Positions 6,490-16,788 of a DNA stretch of 32,934 nt are shown here, one piece after another (the first letter of the stretch is position 1; each line of letters opens with the position of its first letter). Source of the stretch: Candidatus Cloacimonadota bacterium (lineage in GTDB: Bacteria > Cloacimonadota > Cloacimonadia > Cloacimonadales > Cloacimonadaceae). Below the pieces are notes generated by a model. That model saw nothing but the letters and a program-made list of their open reading frames with translations, did not search any database and was not told the DNA's origin. Location of the stretch: the NCBI GenBank assembly GCA_012839325.1, contig DUNQ01000104.1, positions 1-32,934 of the forward strand. Direction: 5' to 3'. Position numbers and translations under genes: made by a program.

Positions 6490-7575
6490 TAAGGTACCTC
6501 GGATGGCGTAGTAGATATACTGCACTGGAAAAGCGACGAGATAGACAAAATAGAGTATGCCTATATGCGTCTTTTTCGCATGCGACAGGTGCTTTTGGCT
6601 GAGCATGAGTTCAAAGATGAATTTCAGCGTGAGTGTGCCAAGCAGGATCAAATCTCCACCCGTGAAAAAGAAGCTGATTATCCCCGCATAAAACATGGCA
6701 AAATAGATGAAGAACATCACCGAGAGTAGTTGCACATAGCGCGGATGGTGCTTGAACTTCGAAGCTTGCCTGATGCGTTTATTGTGCATGGTCTCAAAAT
6801 TGCGCTCTTCATAGCAATCCACCTGCATATATCGCGAAGGATTGTAATAGGCTTTACGTATATTCGGCATCATTTTCATGAGCAAGAGGTCATCATCTCC
6901 GCTCCTGATCTCGCTAATGCCCTCAAATCCGCCGGATTTCTCGAAAAGGGACTTGCGATATACCATGTTGCAAGCACTCGCCGTGATGGGCTTCCTATGC
7001 GCAATCCCAGCCGCAGCGAGAATGTAATATACGCTTCTCTCGAAGTTCTCCATCCTGAGATCACTATCCGCATCGCTGCGATAGATGGTGGAATATCCCA
7101 GAAGGTAGTCGGTTTCTTCGTCCATCACGCGTGAGATCTCTTTGAGCCAAGTAGGCGGCAGCTTACAATCCGCATCGGTGAAAGCCAAGATATCATATTT
7201 CGCGGCTTCTATGCCCTTTTGAAGAGCCGCTTTTTTGCCCACGAATCCCGGCAATCTATCCTGAAAATCGATGACGCGTATGCCGAATTGTCCTTCCCAT
7301 TTCTTGAGTATTTCTAAGCTTTCATCAGTAGAATGATCGTTTACGATGATCACTTCATATTCCGCCTCGATGGGCTCCAATTGCGCAATTGAGGTCAAAA
7401 GCCGTGCGAGATTATTTTCCTCATTTCTTGCGGCAATGATGATGCTGATGGGCTCCATCGCGCCTTCTTTGGAAGCGCCTTTTGGGGGTAAGCTTCGCTT
7501 TAGCCCCAGCCCGAGCCAGATCAATATAACGAAATATATTAAAGTGAATACGGCAAAAATAATGCTAAATATCAG
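6472..7575 (-). CDS. Membrane-anchored family 2 glycosyltransferase
   Basis: Transfers a sugar from a nucleotide-sugar donor at the inner membrane; the acceptor is unknown. The GT-A core shows SIIIAARNEENNLARLL, VNDHSTDES, TDADCKLP (DxD) and a late SGDDD motif. A membrane segment lies before the core (LIFSIIFAVFTLIYFVIL) and two or three after it. The first segment is open reading frame, yet no ATG, GTG or TTG precedes the TTG at 7524, which would cut through it. I therefore place the start at CTG 7575. This CTG shares CTGA with the dnaX TGA, exactly where an ATGA overlap would be expected. The start is uncertain: with TTG 7524 the protein is 350 residues, with CTG about 367. It is co-transcribed with dnaX. 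Confidence 0.82.
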   Translation of the reverse strand: MIFSIIFAVFTLIYFVILIWLGLGLKRSLPPKGASKEGAMEPISIIIAARNEENNLARLLTSIAQLEPIEAEYEVIIVNDHSTDESLEILKKWEGQFGIRVIDFQDRLPGFVGKKAALQKGIEAAKYDILAFTDADCKLPPTWLKEISRVMDEETDYLLGYSTIYRSDADSDLRMENFERSVYYILAAAGIAHRKPITASACNMVYRKSLFEKSGGFEGISEIRSGDDDLLLMKMMPNIRKAYYNPSRYMQVDCYEERNFETMHNKRIRQASKFKHHPRYVQLLSVMFFIYFAMFYAGIISFFFTGGDLILLGTLTLKFIFELMLSQKHLSHAKKTHIGILYFVYLVAFPVQYIYYAIRGTLGKYKW

Positions 7576-9278
7576 ACCAACCTCGCTTGCGTTTCGTTGA
7601 TGAATTCCGCTAATTCAGGGTTTTCTGCCTTGATCTCGTCTAAGCTCTTGCGCTTGATTTCCACTTCGCTGGGAGCCACATAATTATCGTCGAGAGTAGG
7701 CCTTAAGACGAGCTTCTTCCCTGTGAGTTTTTCAATTTCTGTTTCGATTATTTCTTTATTATTATTAAGTGTTGAGATGTTTGTATTGTCGATAGCTTTT
7801 AGCGTAAGCACGCGCTCGCCCAAGGACAGGATCTCGCTTTTTTCCAGCGCGATGAAAGCCATCATGCTCTGCTTTTTCACGCGAGCAAGCAGCTTTTTCC
7901 AATTCTGTTTCAGGCTTTCAAGATTGCATTCGATGACTTCGTTATCATCATCTTCTTCGATAGATGCAGGTGCTTCTGGCATGGGCGCCTCTTCTTGCGG
8001 AGCATAGCTCTGAACTGGCGGCGGAGCCACCTCTCTCTGGGCTTGACTTCGCGCACGCGGAGCGGCAGGCTGTCTCGGCTCAGGGCGGCTTCTTGCGGGC
8101 TCCGGTCTCGCCCTTGCAGGCGCAGCTTTTTGCACCTTTGGCGCCGAAAGCGCAGCACCATGTTTGAGGCTTTCTATCAAAACGCCCACATCTTCCATCT
8201 CATCCATGCGCGAGAGCTTGATCATCATCGCCTCGATGAGCAGATAAGGATTACCGCTTTGCCTGATATCGTTCTTTGTTTTAATAAGCTGGCTAACTAT
8301 ATAGAGAAGCTCACTTTGCGAGAAGACTTCGGCGATCTCCTGATAAAGATTCATCTCGTCCGAGCCTATATCTCGCAGCTGAACTCCAATATTAAAGAGC
8401 AAAACCAAGCGCAGATATTCCAGCATCCCGGAAAGAAATTCCTGCAAATCCATCCCTTCTTCGAAGATTGCATGCAGCCTCGTGATGATGCCCGCAGTCT
8501 CGCCCTCTTTTATCTTTTGCATAAATTCAAAATAAACCTGTGTAGGGATCATGCCAAAGATCTGCCTCACGCGCGCGATCTCTATCTTATCCCCGCAATA
8601 GCTAATGGTCTGATCCATCAGCGAAAGGGCATCTCTCATCCCGCCATCTGCTTTGCGCGCAATAAGATACAATGAATCTTCGTCTATGGTGATGTTTTCT
8701 TCTGCCGCGAGATCTTTCAGCCTCTGCACGATTGCCTCTACGGGAATGCGCTTGAAATCATAGCGCTGACAACGCGAGATAATCGTGGGTAAAACCTTTT
8801 GCGGCTCCGTGGTGGCAAAGATGAAGATCACATTCGGCGGTGGCTCTTCCAAGGTCTTGAGTAGCGCATTGAAGGCATTCTTGGAAAGCATGTGCACTTC
8901 GTCTATGATATAAATTTTATATTTCGCACCGCTGGCGGCATAGAGCAATTCTCTTTGCAGCTCACGAATGTCGTCCACGCCGGTATTACTGGCGCCGTCA
9001 ATCTCTATCACATCCGGTGAAACTCCTGCGGTGATCTCCGTGCAATTTACACACACATTACAGGGATGGGTGGTAGGTCCCGTCTCGCAATTCAGGCTTT
9101 TTGCCATGATTCGCGCCAGGGAGGTCTTCCCCACTCCGCGCGGTCCCGTAAAAAGATATGCGTGCGCGACGCGTCCGGACTCAAGCGCACTCTGTAAAAT
9201 CTGCGTCACATGATCCTGCGCATAAACCTCTGAGAAGTTCTGCGGTCTATATTTTCTGGCAAGCACTATGTAGCTCAT
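7572..9278 (-). CDS. dnaX: DNA polymerase III subunit gamma/tau
   Basis: Clamp-loader motor subunit of the replicative polymerase (568 residues). AAA+ module: Walker A GPRGVGKT (45-52), zinc cysteines C64, C73, C76, C79, Walker B IIDEVHM (124-130), sensor ATTEP and the SRC motif (168-170). Domain III follows. Then comes a ~75-residue linker rich in Ala, Pro, Arg and Gln, an acidic EEDDDNE stretch and a tau-type C-terminal domain. I take the ATG at 9278 because AGGAG lies five bases upstream; an ATG six codons earlier (9296) has no such site. I see no A-rich slippery heptamer in the right frame to make a separate gamma form. Confidence 0.96.
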   Translation of the reverse strand: MSYIVLARKYRPQNFSEVYAQDHVTQILQSALESGRVAHAYLFTGPRGVGKTSLARIMAKSLNCETGPTTHPCNVCVNCTEITAGVSPDVIEIDGASNTGVDDIRELQRELLYAASGAKYKIYIIDEVHMLSKNAFNALLKTLEEPPPNVIFIFATTEPQKVLPTIISRCQRYDFKRIPVEAIVQRLKDLAAEENITIDEDSLYLIARKADGGMRDALSLMDQTISYCGDKIEIARVRQIFGMIPTQVYFEFMQKIKEGETAGIITRLHAIFEEGMDLQEFLSGMLEYLRLVLLFNIGVQLRDIGSDEMNLYQEIAEVFSQSELLYIVSQLIKTKNDIRQSGNPYLLIEAMMIKLSRMDEMEDVGVLIESLKHGAALSAPKVQKAAPARARPEPARSRPEPRQPAAPRARSQAQREVAPPPVQSYAPQEEAPMPEAPASIEEDDDNEVIECNLESLKQNWKKLLARVKKQSMMAFIALEKSEILSLGERVLTLKAIDNTNISTLNNNKEIIETEIEKLTGKKLVLRPTLDDNYVAPSEVEIKRKSLDEIKAENPELAEFINETQARLV

Positions 9279-9406
9279 ATTTTCTCCTAAAGTCATTGTT
9301 TTTATTTCCCATATTTAGGCAAGCTTTTTTCTGCTGGACAAAATATCAGCCCCGAATAAACATTGACTGCAAATAATAATATAGGCATTGCCAAAGGAGA
9401 ATCTTG

Positions 9407-10621
9407 ATGAAACTCGAAGGAAAAGTTTTAATCGCACAAGGTGGCGGACCAACCGCAGTAATCAATCAATCACTCGTAGGAGCCGTGCTTGAAGCGCGCA
9501 AATTCCCCCAAGTGACCAGAATTTATGGAGCCCTGCATGGCGTGCATGGCATTATCAATGAAGATTTTATTGATCTCACTCAAGAAACAGAGCAAAATCT
9601 TGAACTGATTGCCCGGACCCCATCCAGTGCGCTGCTCACCACGCGCGACAAGCCCGATGAAGCATATTGCAAAGAGATCGTGCGCGTGCTCAAAGCTCAT
9701 GACATTCGCTTTTTCTTTTACATCGGCGGAAACGACTCTGCGGATACAGTTCGCATAGTGAACGAAGAAGCCCAAAACAGCGACTATGATTTTCGCGCCA
9801 TACACATTCCCAAGACTATCGATAACGACCTCCTCGTGAGTGATCACACCCCCGGTTATGGCTCTGCTGCCCGCTTTGTGGCATCTGCCTTTGCCGGAGT
9901 GAATCTGGATAATCGCGCCCTACCCGGAGTGTATATCGGCATCGTGATGGGCAGACACGCGGGATTCCTCACCGCTGCAGCCGCCATGGGTCAGAAATAT
10001 GACGACGACGGCCCGCACCTCATCTACCTGCCGGAACGTCCTTTTACTCAAGAAAAGTTCTTGAAAGATGTGAAGGAAAGCTATGAGCGCTATGGCAGAT
10101 GCATCATCGCGGTCTCCGAAGGGATAGTGGATGAAAGCGGAACGCCTATAATCACGCAACTCACCGAGAATGTGGAAAGAGACGCTCACGGCAACGTGCA
10201 GCTCTCCGGAACGGGAATCTTGGGCGATCTCTTGGCTGATCTCGTGCGTGATAAACTTGAGATCAAGCGCGTGCGCAGCGATACTTTTGGCTATCTGCAG
10301 CGTTCTTTCCTCGGTATCGTTTCGGATGTTGACCAGCGTGAAGCTCGCGAAGTAGGCGCAAAGGCTGTTCATTTTGCCTTAGTTCATGGTAAAGATGGCT
10401 CGGTTTCCATCAATAGAGTGGGCAACTACGCCGTTGAATATAGACTTGAAAGGCTTGTTGATGTGGCGCGACACACGAAATCTATGCCGGATAGCTTTAT
10501 AAATGAAGCGGGGAATCATATTACTGATGAATTCAGGAAGTATGCAGAGCCGCTTTTGGGAACGGACTTTCCTCAGCCTTATCGTGTAATGGCGCCGAAG
10601 GTGGAGAAGATATTAAAATAA
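9407..10621 (+). CDS. pfp: Pyrophosphate-dependent 6-phosphofructokinase
   Basis: Phosphorylates fructose 6-phosphate in glycolysis, probably reversibly with pyrophosphate as donor (404 residues). GGGPTAVIN (12-20) and GGNDSADT (107-114) line the phosphoryl-donor site. Asp110 replaces the Gly of ATP-dependent enzymes, the usual mark of PPi use. PKTIDND (135-141) carries the catalytic Asp, and MGRHAG (181-186) binds fructose 6-phosphate. Start ATG at 9407 with AAAGGAGAA seven bases before; the TTG immediately before it is not needed. It is divergent from dnaX and convergent with the GH13 gene. The donor preference is inferred from the motif, not tested. Confidence 0.92.
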   Translation: MKLEGKVLIAQGGGPTAVINQSLVGAVLEARKFPQVTRIYGALHGVHGIINEDFIDLTQETEQNLELIARTPSSALLTTRDKPDEAYCKEIVRVLKAHDIRFFFYIGGNDSADTVRIVNEEAQNSDYDFRAIHIPKTIDNDLLVSDHTPGYGSAARFVASAFAGVNLDNRALPGVYIGIVMGRHAGFLTAAAAMGQKYDDDGPHLIYLPERPFTQEKFLKDVKESYERYGRCIIAVSEGIVDESGTPIITQLTENVERDAHGNVQLSGTGILGDLLADLVRDKLEIKRVRSDTFGYLQRSFLGIVSDVDQREAREVGAKAVHFALVHGKDGSVSINRVGNYAVEYRLERLVDVARHTKSMPDSFINEAGNHITDEFRKYAEPLLGTDFPQPYRVMAPKVEKILK

Positions 10622-10673
10622 CCACGAGGACGTTACTCGACCAATAAAAGGAATGCGCTGTGCGCATGAAGAA

Positions 10674-10718
10674 AAGGCTCTTGGCGACGGAGATGTTACC
10701 AAGAGCCTTATTTATTTT
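10674..10718. terminator. Bidirectional terminator between pfp and the GH13 gene
   Basis: A perfect 11-bp stem, AAGGCTCTTGG (10674-10684) with CCAAGAGCCTT (10699-10709), and a 14-base loop. It is followed by ATTTATTTT on the plus strand and by TTTTCTTC on the minus strand. It can serve both convergent genes. A small perfect hairpin (ATGCGC, three-base loop, GCGCAT) lies just before it, at about 10653-10667. Confidence 0.9.
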
Positions 10719-10727
10719 GCTTTACTA

Positions 10728-12884
10728 TTACTTAAAGAGACACATTGTTTTCGCGCTTAGCCTTATGCCCTGTGGGAGCTCTTCTATCTCTCCTTCCACG
10801 AAGATCACCTCGCCCTTTTGACCGTAGAATTGCGGCTTCTCGCTGAGGTTGATTAAGCAGGTAATGCTGCCGCTTTCATCGTATCTTCTATATGCCAGCA
10901 GTTCGCGGGGGCTTTTGATGAACTCAAAGCGTCCTGTTTGCAGGAGTGTGTTCTCCCGTCTCAGTTTGATCAAGCGTTTGTAGAACTCACGTAAGTCAAG
11001 CGCGGTCTCATCGTCTTCATATTTCCAATTGAAAGGCCGTCTATTATCAGGGTCTTTCCCGCCAAACATGCCGATTTCATCGCCATAATAGATATGCGGC
11101 ACGCCCGGAAAGCTCATCTGAAAGAACGCCGCACGCTTTACAGATAGCGTATCTCCCTCGGCAATTTCCATGATGCGAATGGTATCGTGGCTACCCAAGA
11201 GGTTCATCATCGCGCTCGTTGCCGCCTGTGGATATGCCGCCAAGCCTTCCTCTATCTTGCGTTCAAAATCCGCTTTAGTCAAGGCTTTCATCACGAAGAA
11301 CTCCAGCGCCGGATTCTTGAAATAAGCATAATTCATCACGGAATCGAAGTAGCGCGGCGACACCCATGCTTCGGCATTATACCAGATCTCGCCAACCAGC
11401 CAGGCATCCGGTTTGATCGCCTTGATCCGCTTATTGAATAGCTCCCAAAACCACCAAGGAACCTCATCCGGCACATCCAGCCTGAAGCCATCCATACCTA
11501 TCTCAGAGACCCACCACTCGGCGCTTTCCAGGATGTGATTCACCAAAGGCCAATTCACCTCGGCGTTCTCTATATCGCGCACATAATTCTCAAAAGGATG
11601 CCTGCGCGAGAGGTCGAAATTCAAGTCCGGCATGTCTTTGATTCCCCACCAACATTGATAGTGTTCCTTGGGCTGAAAGTCGGGCGGCAAGGGCTCCGGC
11701 AGAGGCCAGATATGCCAATCATACCAGTTCCAATAGGGAGATTCAGGTCCCTTTTCCACCGTATCGCGAAATGCCCAAAAGCACTCGCCGCTATGATTGA
11801 AAGCCACGTCCAGCACCACTTTCATCCCCAAGCTATGCGCATACGCCACAAGTTCTTTCAGTTCATCTTCACTGCCGAAATGAGGATCGACACGCGCAAA
11901 ATCTGCCGCATCATACTTATGATTTGACTTCGCCTCCCACAGCGGATTGAAATAGAGGATATTGACGCCCAGATCAGCAAGATAGTCCAGCTTTTGCAGG
12001 ACGCCGGGGATGTCTCCGCCATAGAAGCTCCACCAATCGGGGTTCCCATCGGGCAACAACGGGCTCTGCTTCAGCCCCGCGATATCATACCAATCGTCCA
12101 CAAAGTGAAAGTATTCGCGATGCTTAGGCAGATATTTCCCCTTTGGCGGAAGAGTGCGACTATTTTCATAATAACTCTCTTTGAAATCCTGATTCTTAGT
12201 AGCATCGCCATTATAAAATCTATCCATGAAAATCTGATATATCACACCGCCGTCCAGCCAGTCCGGTGCTTTGAAGATGGGCGTTTCATAAGGCGAAAGC
12301 GCGATATCTTTCTGAGGTTCATCCTCGCGGAAGAAGCCTTGCATATCATGATAATATGCCCTGCCTCTATGGCGCATACGGATGCAGAAGGTGCCAAATT
12401 CCTCGCGCCTGATCTTCGCGCTCCACACCCTCATATCATTCTGGATTCCCAGCGGATAGAGCCTGATTTCACGCTGTTCAAAACAAAGCAAAACTTCTTC
12501 GGCAAAGCCCTCGAACCATGCAAATCTCAGCTCGAAAAGCTCCTGATTTTCAGGATGGCAAGAAAAGAAATCAAGTATATTCTCGCCCTTCAGCAATCTC
12601 TGAATCTCCCGCTTTGTGCGTATGCGCGCGGGCTCCGTGATCTCAATGCGCGAATTTTCCCCGCCGAAGGGATCATCCTCATACAGCGGATTCATCATAT
12701 CGCGTTGCCACACTCCATCTACTATGAATTTATAGAGATAGCTGCCCGGCTCCAACTCCAGATCTATGTGATATACACCGCCATATTCCTCAAGCGCAAG
12801 TATCTTCCAATGCGTGAAATCGCCCGCCAGCCCAACTTCATGATTGCCGGCAGTAGGCGGCTGATAGCTGAATCTAACTAACAT
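10728..12884 (-). CDS. Family 13 glycoside hydrolase (alpha-amylase/neopullulanase type) with CBM48-like N-terminus
   Basis: Hydrolyses alpha-glucans or maltodextrins; 718 residues without a signal peptide, so probably cytoplasmic. Residues 1-85 are a glycogen-binding CBM48/AMPK-type domain (GDFTHW at 21-26, [14 protein letters not shown] at 49-62). A second beta domain follows, to about 205. The (beta/alpha)8 barrel has VAFNH (360-364), nucleophile D470 in GFRLDVPDE, acid/base E499 in GEIW, and D567 in GSHDT. A cyclomaltodextrinase or neopullulanase is most likely, though specificity cannot be read from the motifs. The ATG at 12884 lies inside the last codons of uvrA (11-base overlap), so the two are co-transcribed although functionally unrelated. 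Confidence 0.92.
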   Translation of the reverse strand: MLVRFSYQPPTAGNHEVGLAGDFTHWKILALEEYGGVYHIDLELEPGSYLYKFIVDGVWQRDMMNPLYEDDPFGGENSRIEITEPARIRTKREIQRLLKGENILDFFSCHPENQELFELRFAWFEGFAEEVLLCFEQREIRLYPLGIQNDMRVWSAKIRREEFGTFCIRMRHRGRAYYHDMQGFFREDEPQKDIALSPYETPIFKAPDWLDGGVIYQIFMDRFYNGDATKNQDFKESYYENSRTLPPKGKYLPKHREYFHFVDDWYDIAGLKQSPLLPDGNPDWWSFYGGDIPGVLQKLDYLADLGVNILYFNPLWEAKSNHKYDAADFARVDPHFGSEDELKELVAYAHSLGMKVVLDVAFNHSGECFWAFRDTVEKGPESPYWNWYDWHIWPLPEPLPPDFQPKEHYQCWWGIKDMPDLNFDLSRRHPFENYVRDIENAEVNWPLVNHILESAEWWVSEIGMDGFRLDVPDEVPWWFWELFNKRIKAIKPDAWLVGEIWYNAEAWVSPRYFDSVMNYAYFKNPALEFFVMKALTKADFERKIEEGLAAYPQAATSAMMNLLGSHDTIRIMEIAEGDTLSVKRAAFFQMSFPGVPHIYYGDEIGMFGGKDPDNRRPFNWKYEDDETALDLREFYKRLIKLRRENTLLQTGRFEFIKSPRELLAYRRYDESGSITCLINLSEKPQFYGQKGEVIFVEGEIEELPQGIRLSAKTMCLFK

Positions 12885-15750
12885 TTTTCTTTGCCTTTCG
12901 CCTTTTTGGCTTCACTTCTTCGCTCCGTTGGATGTGTCGCTTCAAAAACTCACCCGTTGCGCTTTCCGACGATTTCATGATGTCTTCCGGTATGCCTTCG
13001 GCTATGATCCTGCCACCCTCATCCCCGCCTTCAGGCCCCAGATCAATTATCCAATCCGCACATTTAATCACGTCCAGATTGTGCTCAATCACCACCACCG
13101 TATTCCCCATCGCCACCAGCTTTTTCAACACCTGTAAGAGCTTTTTGATATCGTCAAAATGCAGCCCCGTTGTGGGCTCATCAAGCAGATACAGCGTGCT
13201 TCCCGTGGAAGGACGGCTGAGCTCACGTGAGAGCTTTATCCGCTGTGCCTCCCCGCCGGAAAGAGTGGTGCTGGGCTGTCCCAATTTGATATAATCAAGC
13301 CCCACTTCACGCAGGGTATTCAGTCTATTGTAAATAGCCGGAATATTCTCAAAAAAGTCGATTGCTTCCTGCACATCCAGCTCCAAAATCTCGGAGATAT
13401 TTTTGCCTTTATAGCGCACGGTGAGCGTCTCGGTATTGTAGCGCTTACCCTTACACACCTCACAGGTCACATAAATATCCGCCATAAAGTGCATCTCGAT
13501 CTGCCTCACGCCCGCACCCTTGCAAGCCTCACAGCGCCCGCCTTTCACATTGAAAGAAAACCTGCCGGGCTTATAGCCGCGAATCTTTGAAGCAGGCAAT
13601 TGCGCATAGAGATTGCGAATGGCGTCGAATACCTTGATATAGGTTGCGGGATTGCTGCGCGGAGTGCGCCCTATCGGCTGTTGATCGATGTTTATAACCT
13701 TATCGATATCCTCGATTCCGCGTATTTCTTTTATCTCCCCCACCTTCATGATGCCGCGATGGAAGTGATTGTGCAAATATGGATATAAAGTCTGATTTAT
13801 CAGCGAACTCTTCCCGCTGCCGGAAACGCCGGTGATGCAAACGAACATCCCCAAGGGAATGCGTGCATCTATCTTTTTGAGATTGTTTTGCGCCGCACCC
13901 ATGATGCGAATCTCGCGCTTATCTCGCTTCACACGCTTATTCGGCAAGGGTATGCTCATCCTGCCGGAGAGATATGCGCCCGTGATGGACTCAGGGCTCT
14001 TTAAAATGTCTTTAAGCTTGCCTTGAGCAACGATCTCGCCGCCGTGAACTCCCGCACGCGGACCGAAATCCACAATCTGATCCGCAACGCGCATGGTATC
14101 CTCATCGTGTTCCACCACAATCACCGTGTTGCCTATATCGCGCAGCTGTTGCAGCATGCTGAGCAGCCGTGCATTGTCGCGCTGATGGAGCCCAATCGAA
14201 GGCTCGTCTAAAATGTACATAACGCCCACAAGCTGCGAGCCGATCTGACTGGCAAGCCGTATGCGCTGTGCCTCCCCGCCCGAAAGCGAGGGCGAACGTC
14301 GGTTCAGGGTGAGATAGTGCAGCCCCACCGAATTCAAGAAGCTGATCCGCGCCTTGATCTCTTTCAATACCTCTTCGGCGATTACAAATTGATTTCCGCG
14401 CAGCTTCAGCTCATCAAAGAATTCATGCGCACTCTTCACGCTCATCGCCGAGATCTCGCCTATTGATTTATCGCCCACGCGCACCGCCAGGGATGAGGGC
14501 TTCAGGCGATTTCCATCACAAGCATCGCAAGCTTTGTCGCTGATGAATTGCATGTAATAAGTCTGCATATCGTCCGAAGTGGTCTCGTGCATACGCCGAG
14601 TGAGTTGCGGGATTATCCCCTCAAAGCGTGCCATATATGCGCCTTTCCCGCGATGGTTCTCCCAGGCGACCTTGAATCTTCGCCCCCTCGAGCCATAAAG
14701 TATCAATTGCTTAGAAATATCCGAAATCTCTTCCCAGGGCTCTTCCAAAGAGAAGCCGTATGCAGTAGCAAGATTGCTCACGGTGTTCATCATCCAGCTG
14801 TCCTTTTTCTCCTCCAATCTGCCCCAAGGAATCACGGCGCCATCCATGATTGTCCGTTCTTTATCCGGCACGATGAGATCGGGATCAAATTCCAGTTTGT
14901 AACCCAGCCCATTGCAGGCAGGACAGGCGCCTATCGGACTATTGAAAGAAAAGCTCTGCGGACTCAGCTCTTCAAAGCCTATATTACACTTTGTGCAGGC
15001 ATTTTGTGAAGAAAGGGTCTCCTTGTCCTTTTCATCGGGATAATCAATCACCACCAAGCCCGAAGCATGCTTCAGCGCGAGTTCCAGGGATTCCGCGAGA
15101 CGGCTCTGTATCCCATCCTTGATCACCAGTCTATCCACAACGATGTCGATATCGTGCTTTTTGCGCTTATTTAGCTTGATCTCGCCTTCAAGGTCTTTGA
15201 TCTCGCCATTTATCATCACGCGCACAAAGCCTTCCATCCTCAGCATTTCCAGCTCATCGCGATGTTCGCCCTTGCGATTTTGCACTATCGGCGAAAGAAT
15301 CTGTATCCGCGTCCCCTCCGCCTTGCTCATGAGATATTCCACCATCTCGTCAATGGTCTGAGAACCAACGGGATCGCCGCATTGATAGCAATATTGCTTG
15401 CCGATCCGCGCATAGAGAACGCGAAGATAGTCATATATCTCGGTGATGGTGCCAACCGTGGAACGCGGGTTTTTGCTGCCCGCTTTTTGCTCAATCGAGA
15501 TTGCCGGGGAAAGACCTTCGATATAATCAAGCTTGGGCTTTTCCATCTGACCCAAAAACTGACGAGCATAGGCTGAAAGCGACTCCACATAACGCCTCTG
15601 ACCCTCTGCATATAGAGTGTCAAAAGCAAGTGAGCTCTTCCCGCTGCCGGAAACACCGGTGAAAACCACCAAGCTATCGCGCGGAATTTCTATATCTATA
15701 TTCTTTAAATTGTGTTCGGCTGCGCCTTTTATAATTATCGATTTTTTCAA
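12874..15750 (-). CDS. uvrA: Excinuclease ABC subunit A
   Basis: Damage-recognition ATPase of nucleotide excision repair (958 residues). Two ABC modules each have a Walker A (GVSGSGKS at 32-39 and again in the second half) and an LSGGEAQRI signature. Zinc-binding regions show CTKC...CPAC in the first half and CEAC...CEVC in the second. The start is taken as TTG at 15750, because the conserved [17 protein letters not shown] begins there and a GAGG site lies eight bases upstream. The 13 in-frame codons further up are not family-like. A TTGACA hexamer sits at 15800-15795 without a clear -10. The basic tail ([12 protein letters not shown]) overlaps the GH13 start. Confidence 0.96.
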   Translation of the reverse strand: MKKSIIIKGAAEHNLKNIDIEIPRDSLVVFTGVSGSGKSSLAFDTLYAEGQRRYVESLSAYARQFLGQMEKPKLDYIEGLSPAISIEQKAGSKNPRSTVGTITEIYDYLRVLYARIGKQYCYQCGDPVGSQTIDEMVEYLMSKAEGTRIQILSPIVQNRKGEHRDELEMLRMEGFVRVMINGEIKDLEGEIKLNKRKKHDIDIVVDRLVIKDGIQSRLAESLELALKHASGLVVIDYPDEKDKETLSSQNACTKCNIGFEELSPQSFSFNSPIGACPACNGLGYKLEFDPDLIVPDKERTIMDGAVIPWGRLEEKKDSWMMNTVSNLATAYGFSLEEPWEEISDISKQLILYGSRGRRFKVAWENHRGKGAYMARFEGIIPQLTRRMHETTSDDMQTYYMQFISDKACDACDGNRLKPSSLAVRVGDKSIGEISAMSVKSAHEFFDELKLRGNQFVIAEEVLKEIKARISFLNSVGLHYLTLNRRSPSLSGGEAQRIRLASQIGSQLVGVMYILDEPSIGLHQRDNARLLSMLQQLRDIGNTVIVVEHDEDTMRVADQIVDFGPRAGVHGGEIVAQGKLKDILKSPESITGAYLSGRMSIPLPNKRVKRDKREIRIMGAAQNNLKKIDARIPLGMFVCITGVSGSGKSSLINQTLYPYLHNHFHRGIMKVGEIKEIRGIEDIDKVINIDQQPIGRTPRSNPATYIKVFDAIRNLYAQLPASKIRGYKPGRFSFNVKGGRCEACKGAGVRQIEMHFMADIYVTCEVCKGKRYNTETLTVRYKGKNISEILELDVQEAIDFFENIPAIYNRLNTLREVGLDYIKLGQPSTTLSGGEAQRIKLSRELSRPSTGSTLYLLDEPTTGLHFDDIKKLLQVLKKLVAMGNTVVVIEHNLDVIKCADWIIDLGPEGGDEGGRIIAEGIPEDIMKSSESATGEFLKRHIQRSEEVKPKRRKAKKNVS

Positions 15751-16127
15751 AATATTTACCTCAATAGACTCAAGGCTCAATACCCCCATTTCTTTGTCAA
15801 TCTAAAAGTGAAGATGCTTGGGTGGTAAAGCTAAAAAGTGTTCCCTTCGGCTATTAAACTTTTACGCTTGCTTGATGAATCAGTCAGCCTTGTTCAGGAC
15901 GGGTCACCCACGGCTTCCTTATTGGGTTCTCGTGATGATATGGTCATGATATGGTCATGGGCATGAGCATATCATAGGCGGAAGCTAAGCTGTATCTAAT
16001 AAGGAAGAGGTGGCTGAAAAAGGAAGTATTCGCCATGCAGGAAGCTCTTAGCGAGCTTTGTTCTTGACACAAAAGCGCATCTGATCAAGCGTGGTGAACA
16101 AAAGAAATAATCAAACGGAAAAGGTTC
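15751..16127. other. Intergenic region between divergent uvrA and queC
   Basis: 377 bases with no credible gene. It holds the uvrA leader, copy B of the structured repeat (15913-16007), and the queC upstream region, which has a TTGACA hexamer near 16064 but no convincing -10 box. I looked for a preQ1-type riboswitch ahead of queC and saw none. Confidence 0.7.
15913..16007 (+). repeat. Structured intergenic repeat element, copy B
   Basis: 95 bases, about 80 percent identical to the reverse complement of 6311-6403. Perfect 10-bp terminal inverted repeat: CTTCCTTATT (15914-15923) and AATAAGGAAG (15998-16007). The middle has a perfect tandem 11-mer, ATATGGTCATG twice, followed by CATGAGCATATCAT, which can fold back on either copy with one mismatch. 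The element has no coding capacity. Confidence 0.87.
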
Positions 16128-16781
16128 ATGAAAAGAGCAATTGTATTAGTTAGTGGAGGCATAGACTCCTTGGTGACAGCGGCTTTGGCTGCCGAACATG
16201 AAGAGGAGCTCTACTTTTTGCACTTCTCCTATGGTCAGCGCACAGAAGGCAAGGAAAGATGGTGCTTCGAGGAGCTTGCAAAGCATTATAAAGCAAAGGA
16301 TTCTAAGATCATTGACTATCGTTGGCTGGCTGAAATTGGCGGATCCTCGTTGGTTCAAGAAGGGCAGGAAATCAAGACTCTAAAAGACGATATTCCTGAC
16401 AGCTATGTTCCTTTCCGCAATGCGACCATGCTCTGCGCAGCGATCTCATGGGCAGAAGTCCTTGATGCCGATAGCATCTACATCGGTGCAGTAGAAGAAG
16501 ATAGCTCCGGTTATCCCGATTGCAGAGAGAGCTTTTTTGAAGCGATGAATCAGCTCATCAGGCAAGGCTCTGTGAAAGAAAATATCACTATAAAGACCCC
16601 CGTTTTGCATTTTTCCAAGAGCGAGATCATCATGTTAGGCATGGGTTTACGCGCTCCTTTCGAGCTCTCTTGGAGTTGCTATATCTGTGAAGACGAGGCA
16701 TGCGGAACTTGTCCCAGCTGCGAAATACGTCTCAGAGGCTTTGCAGGCGCAGGTTTCGACGATCCGATATCATATAAATGA
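16128..16781 (+). CDS. queC: 7-cyano-7-deazaguanine synthase
   Basis: Converts 7-carboxy-7-deazaguanine to preQ0 with ATP and ammonia, on the way to queuosine in tRNA (217 residues). PP-loop SGGIDS at 9-14. The zinc site fits the QueC pattern C-x8-C-x2-C-x2-C exactly (C184, C193, C196, C199). VPFRNA and the FELSWSCY region are also typical. No other queuosine genes are in the window. It heads a tight plus-strand run; the next start is seven bases past its stop, and that gene's GAGG ribosome site overlaps the queC TGA. Confidence 0.95.
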   Translation: MKRAIVLVSGGIDSLVTAALAAEHEEELYFLHFSYGQRTEGKERWCFEELAKHYKAKDSKIIDYRWLAEIGGSSLVQEGQEIKTLKDDIPDSYVPFRNATMLCAAISWAEVLDADSIYIGAVEEDSSGYPDCRESFFEAMNQLIRQGSVKENITIKTPVLHFSKSEIIMLGMGLRAPFELSWSCYICEDEACGTCPSCEIRLRGFAGAGFDDPISYK

Positions 16782-16788
16782 GGCATAG

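Noticed and set aside
7910-8161. Programmed frameshift in dnaX giving a gamma form, with an 83-codon alternative frame in the linker
   Set aside because: The linker contains only a run of five A residues out of register for a standard slippery heptamer. The alternative frame reflects GC-rich Ala/Pro/Arg codons.
15747-15805. Longer N-terminus for UvrA beginning 13 codons upstream
   Set aside because: The extra residues are unlike UvrA N-termini, and the GAGG site is correctly placed for the TTG at 15750.
16008-16127. preQ1 riboswitch ahead of queC
   Set aside because: I found no compact pseudoknot-type aptamer with the C-rich and A-rich segments expected. Only a TTGACA hexamer and a short AGCTC/GAGCT pairing are visible.
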